A stretch of 43,313 nt of DNA, from NCBI RefSeq assembly GCF_008386495.1, contig NZ_VTHJ01000071.1, forward strand, positions 1 through 43,313. The letters run 5' to 3'. The translations under genes were made by a program, and so were the position numbers. This document shows, piece by piece, positions 1 to 7,952 of this stretch. Origin of the DNA: Streptomyces tailanensis (GTDB taxonomy: Bacteria; Actinomycetota; Actinomycetes; Streptomycetales; Streptomycetaceae). Under the pieces are notes generated by a model that saw nothing but the letters and a program-made list of their open reading frames with translations, made no database searches and was not told the DNA's origin. How positions within the stretch are numbered: the stretch's first letter is position 1; the number at the start of each line of letters is the position of its first letter.

Positions 1-230
1 CGATGATCTGGATCAAGGAGCTCGCGCGGGCCACCCCTTGATCGAAACCAGATACAGGCCCTAGTGCCCCCCCCCCGCAGATCGCATGTGTCCGAACCGC
101 GTCAGGAATTTGCCGCCTTCACAGGTGCCTCGCGTTCCCCCCACACCCGTGATCGCCTAGTGTCACCCCCAACAGCGAGCCCTTGTTCTGGAGCGCAACG
201 CCCAGGGGCTCGCTTCGAATGTGGGGACCC
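1..230. other. Upstream region of the first secreted-protein gene
   Basis: No convincing gene is seen here. It contains an 8-bp inverted repeat (11-18 with 36-43) and a run of ten C residues at 67-76. The inverted repeat could be the end of a terminator for a gene lying to the left, or an operator for the gene at 231. Neither can be decided from the sequence alone. Confidence 0.4.
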
Positions 231-1067
231 ATGCGAAAGCTCGCCATAGGCGCCGCCGTGTCCGGCGCCCTGGCTCTCACCGGTCTGGCCGCGCCCGCCG
301 CGCTGGCCGACTCGCCGGACCTGGCCTTCGGTGCCGTCACTGTGAACAACGACAAGTCGATCGTGGTCGGCACCAACGCGACGGTGACCGTGCCGGTCAC
401 CTACAGCTTCACCCGCCCGTCGGACCTCGTCATCGACTACAAGAACAACTTCCTGGGCGTCATCCTGTACCGCGGCTCGCTCGCCGACCCCGCGAACGCC
501 CTGGAGAGCTCCTCGAACGCGCCGACCTGCACCACCACCGCGACGACGGAGACCACGGTCACCGAGTCGTGCAGGACGACACTCACCGTCGACCCGCGCG
601 AGCAGCTCCACAGCGCCGCGGACGCCACCGCCTGGAAGGCCGCCGCCGTCTACGTCCGCTCGTACATGGACATGGACGACTCCGACGGCCACATCAGCTT
701 CGAGACCGGCGTCGACGCCTGGGTCAACCTCGGCACGGCCAAGCTCCAGCGCAAGGCCGGGCTCGGCACCAACGCGACGCCGGAGCCGGTCGTCAAGGGC
801 AAGACCCTGACCGTCAAGGGCAAGCTCACCCGCGCCGACTGGGCCAAGGGCACCTTCACCGGTTACAAGGACCAGAAGGTCATCCTCCAGTTCAAGGCCA
901 AGGGCGCCGCCTCCTACACCGACGTCAAGACGATCACCTCCGGCACGGGCGGGGCCCTGTCCACCACCGTGAAGGCGACGAAGGACGGCTCGTACCGCTA
1001 CAAGTTCGCCGGTACGTCCACGACCGCAGCGAAGACGTCGGCCGCGGACTACGTCGACGTCAAGTAG
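231..1067 (+). CDS. Secreted protein, DUF5707-like
   Basis: A 278-residue exported protein of unknown function. Residues 1-26 form a typical Sec signal peptide: a basic start (MRKL), a hydrophobic core and an APAALA cleavage site followed by DSPD. The C-terminal half contains the GKTLTVKGKL and GSYRYKFAGTSTTA motifs that I recall from a family of Streptomyces secreted proteins usually annotated as DUF5707 or hypothetical; these look like immunoglobulin-like beta-sandwich repeats. The ATG at 231 is chosen because the signal peptide begins there and a GGGGA stretch lies just upstream; an in-frame extension to 183 would put an implausible stretch before the signal peptide. The gene stands alone and is closed by a strong terminator. 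The exported nature is clear; the family name is from memory. Confidence 0.8.
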   Translation: MRKLAIGAAVSGALALTGLAAPAALADSPDLAFGAVTVNNDKSIVVGTNATVTVPVTYSFTRPSDLVIDYKNNFLGVILYRGSLADPANALESSSNAPTCTTTATTETTVTESCRTTLTVDPREQLHSAADATAWKAAAVYVRSYMDMDDSDGHISFETGVDAWVNLGTAKLQRKAGLGTNATPEPVVKGKTLTVKGKLTRADWAKGTFTGYKDQKVILQFKAKGAASYTDVKTITSGTGGALSTTVKATKDGSYRYKFAGTSTTAAKTSAADYVDVK

Positions 1068-1102
1068 CCGACGTGAGGTAGCCACCCCTCCTCCAGTACC
1101 CG

Positions 1103-1146
1103 CCGCTCAGGCGGGCAACGACTCCGTTGCCCGCCTGAGCGGTTTT
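1103..1146 (+). terminator. Rho-independent terminator
   Basis: A perfect 18-bp stem (1103-1120 with 1125-1142), a four-base loop ACTC, and a following TTTT tract. It ends the secreted-protein gene and separates it from the GH4 operon. Confidence 0.93.
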
Positions 1147-1169
1147 ACTTGCCTTGCACACACAACCCT

Positions 1170-1185
1170 GTTGGTCTAGTCCTAT
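1170..1185 (+). promoter_or_regulatory. DasR-like operator (dre-like site)
   Basis: The stretch TTGGTCTAGTCC at 1171-1182 matches the core of the DasR element (ACTGGTCTAGACCACT, known from Streptomyces) at 11 of 16 positions. It lies only five bases before the ATG of the GH4 gene, so a bound repressor would block the leader or the promoter. The downstream amino-sugar genes fit control by a GntR-family regulator responding to glucosamine phosphates. The right half-site is degenerate, so binding is inferred. Confidence 0.5.
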
Positions 1186-1189
1186 TCCC

Positions 1190-2455
1190 ATGAAGCTCAC
1201 TGTGGTCGGCGGAGGCTCGACCTACACTTCCGAACTCGTGGACGGGTTCGCCCGGCTCCGGGACACCCTGCCCATCGAGGAGCTGGTGCTAGTCGATCCG
1301 GCCGCCGAGCGGCTGGAGCTGGTCGGCGGTCTGGCCCGGCGTATCTTCGCCCGTCAGGGGCACCCCGGGCGGATCGTGACGACGGCCGACCTGGACGCGG
1401 GCGTGGCGGACGCCGACGCCGTACTGCTGCAACTCCGGGTCGGCGGCCAGGCGGCCAGGGAGCGGGACGAGACCTGGCCGCTGGAGTGCGGCTGCGTCGG
1501 GCAGGAGACGACGGGCGCGGGCGGCCTGGCGAAGGCGCTGCGCACGGTCCCGGTCGTCCTGGACATCGCCGAACGGGTCCGCCGTACGAACCCCGACGCC
1601 TGGATCATCGACTTCACCAACCCGGTGGGGATCGTGACCCGCGCCCTGCTCAAGGCCGGTCACAAGGCGATCGGACTGTGCAACGTGGCGATCGGACTGC
1701 AACGGAAGTTCGCCAACCTGCTCGGCGTGACCCCGGCCGAGGTGCACCTGGACCATGTGGGCCTCAACCACCTCACCTGGGAGACCGGAGTCCGCCTCGG
1801 CGGGCCCGCGGGCGAAAACGTCCTCGCGAAGCTGCTGACCGACCACAGCGGGACGATCGCCGCCGACCTGCGGCTGCCCCGCCCCCTCCTTGACTGCCTG
1901 GGCGTGGTCCCCTCCTACTACCTGCGCTACTTCTACGCCCACGACGAGGTCGTACGGGAGCTGCGCACCAAGCCGTCGCGGGCCGCCGAAGTGGCCAGTA
2001 TGGAACGCGAGTTGCTTCAGATGTACGCCGACCCGGCGCTCGACGAGAAGCCCGCGCTGCTCGCGAAGCGCGGCGGCGCGTACTACTCGGAGGCCGCCGT
2101 CGACCTGGCCGCTTCGCTCCTGGGCAGCGGCGGCAGCACGTACCAGGTGGTGAACACGTACAACCACGGCACGCTGCCCTTCCTCCCCGCCGACGCGGTG
2201 ATCGAGGTGCAGGCGTCCGTGAGCGGCCTGGGCGCCGCCCCGCTGCCGGTGCCGTCCGTGGACCCGCTGTACGCCGGCCTCATGGCGAACGTGACCGCGT
2301 ACGAGGACCTCGCGCTCGACGCGGCGCTGCGCGGCGGCCGGGACCGCGTGTTCCGGGCGCTGCTGGCCCACCCCCTGATCGGCCAGTACGAGTACGCCGA
2401 CGCCCTCACCGACAAGCTGATCGCGCACAACCGGGAGCACCTCGCGTGGGCGTGA
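1190..2455 (+). CDS. GH4 family 6-phospho-beta-glucosidase
   Basis: A 421-residue cytoplasmic glycoside hydrolase of family 4, which uses NAD+ and a divalent metal to cleave phosphorylated disaccharides by a redox-assisted elimination. The N-terminal Rossmann motif GGGSTYTSELVDGF (residues 7-20), the central DFTNPVGI, the CNVAIGLQRK segment and DHVGLNHLTW (metal and substrate region) are all characteristic. The ATG at 1190 gives the standard family N-terminus MKLTVVGGGS; an in-frame upstream start at 1154 would add unrelated residues. It overlaps the following kinase gene by ten bases, so the two form one transcription unit. From memory, chitosan-oligosaccharide operons of Streptomyces (csn genes) contain such a hydrolase-kinase pair, so the substrate may be a glucosamine-containing disaccharide, but the transporter genes of that operon are absent here. 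Confidence 0.9.
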   Translation: MKLTVVGGGSTYTSELVDGFARLRDTLPIEELVLVDPAAERLELVGGLARRIFARQGHPGRIVTTADLDAGVADADAVLLQLRVGGQAARERDETWPLECGCVGQETTGAGGLAKALRTVPVVLDIAERVRRTNPDAWIIDFTNPVGIVTRALLKAGHKAIGLCNVAIGLQRKFANLLGVTPAEVHLDHVGLNHLTWETGVRLGGPAGENVLAKLLTDHSGTIAADLRLPRPLLDCLGVVPSYYLRYFYAHDEVVRELRTKPSRAAEVASMERELLQMYADPALDEKPALLAKRGGAYYSEAAVDLAASLLGSGGSTYQVVNTYNHGTLPFLPADAVIEVQASVSGLGAAPLPVPSVDPLYAGLMANVTAYEDLALDAALRGGRDRVFRALLAHPLIGQYEYADALTDKLIAHNREHLAWA

Positions 2456-3450
2456 ACGTTGGTGTGAGCGCGGGCGTGACCGAAAGTGTCCTCGCGATCG
2501 ACGCGGGCAACAGCAAGACCGACGTGGCGGTGATCGCGGCCGACGGGGAGGTGCTGGGCACGGCGCGCGGGGGCGGGTTCCGGCCGCCGACGGTGGGGGT
2601 ACCGGCGGCCGTGGACGCCTTGGCGGAGGTGGTGCGGGAGGCGTTCGCCTCGGCGGGTGTCACGTCCGTCGACCATGTGTCGGCCTGTCTCGCCAACGCC
2701 GACTTCCCCGTCGAGGAGGAACGGCTGGCCGCCGCGCTGCACACGCGCGCGTGGGGCGCTTCGGTCGAGGTCCGCAACGACACGTTCGCGATCCTGCGGG
2801 CGGGCGTGGCCGAGCCACGCGGGGTGGCCGTGGTGTGCGGCGCCGGCATCAACTGCGTAGGCATGCGCCCCGACGGCCGCACCACGCGCTTCCCCGCGCT
2901 GGGGCGCATCTCCGGTGACTGGGGCGGTGGTTGGGGCTTGGCCGAGGAAGCACTGTGGCACGCGGCCCGAGCGGAGGACGGCCGGGGCGGCCCGACCGCC
3001 CTGGCCCGGACCCTGCCCGCACACTTCGGCCTGAACTCCATGTACACCCTCATCGAAGCCCTCCACCTGGAGCACATCCCACCCACCCGCCGCCACGAAC
3101 TGACCCCGGTGCTCTTCGCCACGGCGGCCACCGGCGACCCCCTGGCCCGCTCCCTGATCGACCGCCTGGCCGAGGAGGTCGTCACCATGGCCACAGTGGC
3201 CCTCACCCGCCTGGACCTGTTGGAGGAGGAAGCCCCCGTCCTCCTGGGCGGCAGCGTCCTGGCGGCCCGCCACCCCCACCTCGACACCCGAGTACGCGCC
3301 CTACTGGCCACCACCGCCCCAAAAGCCACCCCCAAGGTGGTCACAGCACCCCCCGTCCTGGGCGCAGCCCTACTGGCCCTGGACCAGGTGGGCGCAGAAA
3401 GAGAGGCCCACGCGCGCGTACGCACACATTTCGAAGCCGCCGAGCTGTAA
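2446..3450 (+). CDS. BadF/BadG-type amino-sugar kinase (NagK-like)
   Basis: A 334-residue ASKHA-fold ATPase of the BadF/BadG/BcrA/BcrD family, whose sugar-active members phosphorylate N-acetylglucosamine or glucosamine. The phosphate-1 motif DAGNSKTD lies near residues 19-26, with GAGINCVG and the GGGWGLAEEAL segment in the middle and LLGGSVLAA near the C-terminus (adenosine motif). The GTG at 2446 is preceded by GGGAG eight bases upstream; a GTG at 2452 overlapping the upstream stop as GTGA is an alternative. Coupled to the GH4 gene, it would phosphorylate the sugar released by, or feeding into, that enzyme. The precise sugar cannot be read from the sequence. Confidence 0.87.
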   Translation: MGVNVGVSAGVTESVLAIDAGNSKTDVAVIAADGEVLGTARGGGFRPPTVGVPAAVDALAEVVREAFASAGVTSVDHVSACLANADFPVEEERLAAALHTRAWGASVEVRNDTFAILRAGVAEPRGVAVVCGAGINCVGMRPDGRTTRFPALGRISGDWGGGWGLAEEALWHAARAEDGRGGPTALARTLPAHFGLNSMYTLIEALHLEHIPPTRRHELTPVLFATAATGDPLARSLIDRLAEEVVTMATVALTRLDLLEEEAPVLLGGSVLAARHPHLDTRVRALLATTAPKATPKVVTAPPVLGAALLALDQVGAEREAHARVRTHFEAAEL

Positions 3451-3892
3451 AGGGGCGCGGGGCTGTGTCGATTTGCGGCTCCGCCGCGTGGGCGCGAGCA
3501 ACCACTGACAACCCGCACCCGCGAACAAACCCGAACCCCCCGAGCCAGAAGGCGCAGTGGGGTCGAGGGGGCAGCCGCCCCTGGGGATGGGAACGGGTAG
3601 GGGCGGCGGGGGCGAAAAACCCCACATCACCCCCACACCCCCTCCCCCGAACACATACGAATCCCCAGGGAACCGAACCCGATCGAACCGCGTATTCATG
3701 GGCAGGGGGCGGTGCGGGAAGCCTTGTGCTGCGCCGGAATTCGACACACGCACCGCGCAACGACACGATCGGGGCACAAGATCGAGTCAAGGCCTGTGCG
3801 GATGTCAGTCCCGGCGGCGATACTTGCGGCCGTGCACCTCTACCCGCACACCCCGAACGAGACGGTGCGGCACGGGCGGAGGTGACCGAGAA
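3451..3892. repeat. Intergenic region with Streptomyces-type interspersed sequence
   Basis: No gene is supported in this 460-base gap. Directly after the kinase stop lies a GC-rich block with the small hairpin GCGGC-TCC-GCCGC (3475-3487), followed at about 3560-3630 by a G-rich segment (GGGTAGGGGCGGCGGGGGCG). Both resemble short sequences that I recall recurring between genes in many Streptomyces chromosomes. The last 200 bases are less repetitive and must hold the promoter of the signalling operon, but no clear -35/-10 pair is visible. Confidence 0.55.
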
Positions 3893-3912
3893 ATGACCAT
3901 GGGGGAGGTCAA

Positions 3913-5451
3913 GTGACATACACGCCGAAGGGCAACGCGGCACCACCGGCACCGCCCGCCGGCCCGCACCCGAGCGCGGCCCCGGGCGCGTCGGCCCCGG
4001 GCACGGCGGCCCCGCCCGTGCCACCGCAGGGCACGTACGCATCCCGGCCCCCCGGACCGCCGCCCCCGGACCCCGACGGCGCCCCACCCCGCCGCACGGC
4101 GTTCGCGGAGGGCCTGGACCAACTGAAGGCCGCCGCGGTCACCGAGCCCGGCCGCCTACGCATCATCGGCGCCGTCCTCGCCTTCCTCGTCGTCGCGTTC
4201 GGCTCCGTCACCGCCTGGCAGATGAACGACCGTTCGAGCGCCGCCGACGACGTACTCCACAGCAGTCAGCCCCTCAGCTCCGCCGCGGCCGACATCTACC
4301 GCTCCCTCGCCGACGCCAACACGGCGGCCTCCAGCGGCTTCCTCGCCGGCGGCCAGGAAACGAAGGCATCGCGCGAAAGATACGAACGGGAGATCGCGGA
4401 TGCCGCCGACAAGCTGGCCGCCGCGGCCGCGGCCTCCGAGAGCGGCTCCGAATCCGAGAAACTCGTCGCCGAACTGAACGAACTGCTGCCGGAGTACAAG
4501 GGCCTGGTCGAGCGGGCCCGCGCCAACAACCGCCTGGGCTACCCGCTGGGCGGCGCGTATCTGCGCTACGCGAACTCCAAGATGCAGGACGACATGCTCC
4601 CGAAGGCGCAGAAGATCTACGACAACGAGAACAAGCGCCTCCGCGACGACTACGCCGACGCCACGTCGTACCCGTGGGCCGCGATCGGCCTCGGCGTCGT
4701 CGCCCTCGGCGGCCTGGCCTGGGCCCAGCGCCGCAACTACCGGCGTACGAACCGGGTGTTGAACCACGGCCTGGTCGCGGCGACAGCCGCCTCCACGGTC
4801 GTCCTGCTGTGGCTGACCGTCGGCCACACCGTCGCCCGCTCGGGGCTGAACGACTCGTACGACAACGGCGTACGGTCCCTGACCGTGCTGAACGACGCGA
4901 GCATCGCCTCCCTCAAGGCCCGCGGCAACGAGAACCTGACGCTGATCAGCCGGGGCGCCGAGACCGCGACGATCAAGGTCGACGGCAAGGACACGACCGT
5001 GGACAAGTTCGACCACGAGTTCACGGGCGACATGAGAGAGCTCAATTCGGCGCTGGCCGATGCCCAGAAGATCGCCGACGACGCCAGCGGTGAGAAGCCC
5101 GTGCAGGCCGCCACCGCCAGCATGGAGGTCTGGCTGGAGCGGCACGAGAGCGCCCGCGAGGCCGACGACGAGGGCGACTTCCAGTGCGCCCTCGACCAGG
5201 TGATCGGCGCCAAGGACGGCAAGGTGTCCACCAACTGCCCGCAGGGCGACAAGCCGACGGGCGAGTGCTTCGACCAGGTCGACCAGAATCTGGACAACGC
5301 GCGCGGGCACGAGGAGGAGGAGTTCCGGCTGGCCGCCGAGGGCGGCCGGAACGCGATGCTCGGACTCCCGGTGGGCGCCGCCGTCCTGGCCGTGCTGGGC
5401 GCGGCGGGCTCGGTGCTCGGCATCGGGCGCAGGCTCTCGGAGTACCGATGA
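3913..5451 (+). CDS. GlnX-like four-helix membrane sensor protein
   Basis: A 512-residue membrane protein. Residues 1-60 are a cytoplasmic Pro/Ala-rich tail; transmembrane helices are seen near 83-103, 253-272, 286-305 and 480-503. The two long segments between helices 1-2 and 3-4 are outside the membrane, helical and charged, and the second contains cysteines (FQCALD, TNCPQG, GECFDQ). This layout, and its place before a GlnH-like binding protein and a PknG-like kinase, match mycobacterial GlnX, which passes amino-acid availability to PknG. The GTG at 3913 follows GGGGGAGG at four bases' distance; a seven-codon ORF (3893-3916) overlaps this start as GTGA and may couple translation. The role in signalling is inferred from gene order and topology; direct similarity to GlnX was not tested. 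Confidence 0.75.
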   Translation: MTYTPKGNAAPPAPPAGPHPSAAPGASAPGTAAPPVPPQGTYASRPPGPPPPDPDGAPPRRTAFAEGLDQLKAAAVTEPGRLRIIGAVLAFLVVAFGSVTAWQMNDRSSAADDVLHSSQPLSSAAADIYRSLADANTAASSGFLAGGQETKASRERYEREIADAADKLAAAAAASESGSESEKLVAELNELLPEYKGLVERARANNRLGYPLGGAYLRYANSKMQDDMLPKAQKIYDNENKRLRDDYADATSYPWAAIGLGVVALGGLAWAQRRNYRRTNRVLNHGLVAATAASTVVLLWLTVGHTVARSGLNDSYDNGVRSLTVLNDASIASLKARGNENLTLISRGAETATIKVDGKDTTVDKFDHEFTGDMRELNSALADAQKIADDASGEKPVQAATASMEVWLERHESAREADDEGDFQCALDQVIGAKDGKVSTNCPQGDKPTGECFDQVDQNLDNARGHEEEEFRLAAEGGRNAMLGLPVGAAVLAVLGAAGSVLGIGRRLSEYR

Positions 5452-5489
5452 GGACGACCGGAGGAGACACGGTGGAAGGAGGAGGAACG

Positions 5490-6521
5490 ATGAGTGCGGT
5501 ACGACGTCTGAAGGCAGGCCTCAGGGGCTGGGGCGGCGTGGGCGCGATGGCCGTCCTCTGCGCCCTGACCGTGGTCTTCGCTCTGGTACTGCCGCTGAGC
5601 GGGACACGCGGCGACGGCTCCACGGGCACCGGCGGCCCGGGCGTCACCCGGGGCACACAGGTGCGGGCGGACGAGTGCGACACCATGAAAGATCCGGAGA
5701 ACCAGAGCCTCAGGCCCTCCTCCGACGATTCCGGCGCCACGATCGCGAGGATCAAGGAGAACGACTTCATCACGGTCGGCGTCGACCAGAACAGCTACCG
5801 CTGGGGCTACCGCGACCCGAACAACACGGAGACGGGCGCGGAGTTGGAGGGTTTCGACATCGACCTGGCGCACCGCATAGCCGAGGAGGTCCTCGGCGAC
5901 CGCGACAAGGTGCGTTTCAAGGCGATTCCCACGAACCAGCGCATCCCCGCGATCGAAAAGGGGCAGGTCGACATGGTGGTCCGCACCATGACGATCAGCT
6001 GCAAGCGGATGCAGGAAGTCGCCTTCTCCCAGCCCTACTTCAAGACCGGTCAGCAGGTACTGGTCCCCAATTCCTCGACGATCAAGGGCTACGACGAATC
6101 GCTGGCGGGCATGAAGGTCTGCGCGGCCACCGGTTCCACCGCTCTGTCCGCCCTTGAGGCGGACCAGAAACCGGGCAGGCCGGCCGCCGACGCCGAGATC
6201 ATCAAGGTGCCCAACCAGCTCGACTGCCTGGTAAGGCTCCAACTCGGCGAGGCCGACGCCGTGATCACCGACGGCGCGCTCGCCGCGAGCCAGGCGGCGC
6301 AGGACCCGACGGTCGAGTTGAAGGGCGCGCCCTTCACCACCGAGTACTACGGCGTGGCGATGAATCTGAAGGCCGAGGATCTGGTACGCCGGGTCAATCA
6401 GGTGCTGGTGGACTACCTGAAGGACGGCTGGCAGGACTCGTACACCAACTGGCTGTCCGCGACCCTCGGCCCGGATTCGGCCAACTCCCGCCCGCCGGCG
6501 GGCCAGCAGTACCGGGACTGA
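5490..6521 (+). CDS. glnH: GlnH-like family 3 solute-binding protein, membrane-anchored
   Basis: A 343-residue extracytoplasmic binding protein of SBP family 3, the glutamate/glutamine/aspartate type. Residues 1-17 are basic, 18-37 a hydrophobic helix, and about 85-325 the two-lobe binding domain, with typical segments LEGFDIDLAHRIAEEV, GQVDMVVRTMTI, and VCAATGSTA. Mycobacterial GlnH is a lipoprotein, but here no lipobox cysteine follows the hydrophobic stretch (AVLC has Leu before Cys), so it is probably tethered by an uncleaved helix. The ATG at 5490 has an excellent GGAAGGAGGAGG ribosome site; an ATG at 5448 overlaps the glnX-like stop but lacks one. No permease or ATPase gene is adjacent, which argues for a sensing rather than transport role. 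Confidence 0.82.
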   Translation: MSAVRRLKAGLRGWGGVGAMAVLCALTVVFALVLPLSGTRGDGSTGTGGPGVTRGTQVRADECDTMKDPENQSLRPSSDDSGATIARIKENDFITVGVDQNSYRWGYRDPNNTETGAELEGFDIDLAHRIAEEVLGDRDKVRFKAIPTNQRIPAIEKGQVDMVVRTMTISCKRMQEVAFSQPYFKTGQQVLVPNSSTIKGYDESLAGMKVCAATGSTALSALEADQKPGRPAADAEIIKVPNQLDCLVRLQLGEADAVITDGALAASQAAQDPTVELKGAPFTTEYYGVAMNLKAEDLVRRVNQVLVDYLKDGWQDSYTNWLSATLGPDSANSRPPAGQQYRD

Positions 6522-6563
6522 AGTACCGGGACTGAAGTACAGGGCCTGAAGTACAGGGACCGA
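6508..6563 (+). repeat. Four 14-bp tandem repeats spanning the glnH-like stop
   Basis: Four head-to-tail copies of AGTACCGGGACTGA or close variants at 6508, 6522, 6536 and 6550. The stop codon of the glnH-like gene is the TGA of copy 1. Copies 2 and 3 also end in TGA, and since 14 is not a multiple of 3 the three stops fall in all three forward frames. Confidence 0.9.
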
Positions 6564-6626
6564 CCAGGCACAGAACGACCACGCACAGACCGACAGACCG
6601 ACCCCGACAGCAGCGAGAGGTGATCG

Positions 6627-7952
6627 ATGGGCGTCGCGGGATCCACCGGGCCGGTGATGGACCGGGACGAGGTGGACCGTGCGCTTGCGCGGCTCGGCGC
6701 GGAGCACGAGGCCATCGAGACCTCGCTCCTCGCCCTGCAGGACCACGCGGGCCGCAGACTCCTCGAAGGCGCCGCGCTGACCGGCGTCACCCAAGAGCGC
6801 TGGGCCTCCGCGGAGGCGTCGATCACGCTGCTGTGGGCGTACTTCGACGCGTACACGGACGCGCTGCACAGCGCCCGGGAGATCCGTTCGCGCCGCCGCT
6901 GGTCCAGCCGTGAGGACCTGGTGGAGCTGACCGAGCTGCTGCGCGGCGAGGCCGTCACGGTCGCCGGCTCCGCCACAGCCATGGCGAACGCGCCGACGCT
7001 GCAGGGCGCGAGCCGCCTCAGCGAGCAGTTCTCGCTGTCCACACTGGTGGACCGGATGAACGACCTGTACGCGTCCTCGCTGGACATGGTCGTGGCCGCC
7101 GACGCGGTGTGGTCCGCGCTGCCCGCCCGGATCGATCTACTGGCCGCCGAGCTCCAGCGCACGCGCCAGCTCGCGCACTCCGTCGGCGTACGCCCCGGCG
7201 AGCACCCGGCGGGCGACGACCTGGAGCGGATCACCCGCACCCTGACCAGACTCCGCGAGCAGGTCGTCTCCGACCCCCTGGCCTTCTGGACGCCCACACA
7301 GGGCAGTTCGGCGCCCGGCGGCGGCCGCCCGGACACCTCGGCGTACGACCGTGAGGCGCGTGCCCTGGAGGACGTACGCCGGGAGATCGAGGCCGTGTTG
7401 ACGGTCCGGCAGGACGCGGAGGCGCGGCTGGTGAAGCTGCGGGACGTACTCAGCCGCGCGGACCGTACGCTCGCGGAGGCGCGCAGTGCCCGCGGCGAGG
7501 TGCTGGCGAAGATCGCCGCGACCGAGGTGCCCGTGGTCTCCGGTCCGCCGACGGTGTTGCAGGAGCAGTTGGCGATGGCCGCCGAGTACCGCAGACACGC
7601 GCAGTGGCACCGGCTGTCCCCGCTTCTTGAGTCCCTGGAGCAGAAGGCGGACGACGAACTGCTGCGCGCCCGCGAGTCGTTGACGGCGGTCACCGCCCCC
7701 CTGGCGGTCCGCGCCGAGCTGCGCGGCCGCCTCGACGCCTACAAGGCGAAGGTCGCGCGGCACGGCTTCGCGGAGGACTCGCTGCTCATCGAGCGGTACG
7801 ACGCGGCGCGCCGCATGCTGTGGAGCGCCCCCTGCGACCTGCGCGTCGCCGAGCAGGCCGTGCTGCGCTACCAGCAGGCGGCGGCCGAAATGCTGGGCCA
7901 GTCCGTGCCGGCCCCGCGTGAGCCCCAGGACCGGAGAGGGGAGGAATCGTGA
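6627..7952 (+). CDS. Coiled-coil protein of the PknG cassette, function unknown
   Basis: A 441-residue protein without signal peptide or transmembrane segment. It is nearly all helical in composition, with long heptad-like runs (for example ALEDVRREIEAVLTVRQDAE around residues 248-267, and TLAEARSARGEVLAKI later) and a Gly/Ser-rich break near 230-240. I do not recognise a named domain. The ATG at 6627 has GAGAGG six bases upstream. Its stop overlaps the GTG start of the PknG-like kinase (GTGA), so the two are translated in a coupled way. The position between the extracellular sensor pair and the cytoplasmic kinase suggests a scaffold or adaptor, which is inference only. Confidence 0.82.
   Translation: MGVAGSTGPVMDRDEVDRALARLGAEHEAIETSLLALQDHAGRRLLEGAALTGVTQERWASAEASITLLWAYFDAYTDALHSAREIRSRRRWSSREDLVELTELLRGEAVTVAGSATAMANAPTLQGASRLSEQFSLSTLVDRMNDLYASSLDMVVAADAVWSALPARIDLLAAELQRTRQLAHSVGVRPGEHPAGDDLERITRTLTRLREQVVSDPLAFWTPTQGSSAPGGGRPDTSAYDREARALEDVRREIEAVLTVRQDAEARLVKLRDVLSRADRTLAEARSARGEVLAKIAATEVPVVSGPPTVLQEQLAMAAEYRRHAQWHRLSPLLESLEQKADDELLRARESLTAVTAPLAVRAELRGRLDAYKAKVARHGFAEDSLLIERYDAARRMLWSAPCDLRVAEQAVLRYQQAAAEMLGQSVPAPREPQDRRGEES

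Noticed and set aside
3341..4122. Minus-strand frames over the gap after the kinase gene
   Set aside because: They cross repetitive intergenic sequence and the Pro-rich start of the GlnX-like gene, with no ribosome site or family resemblance.
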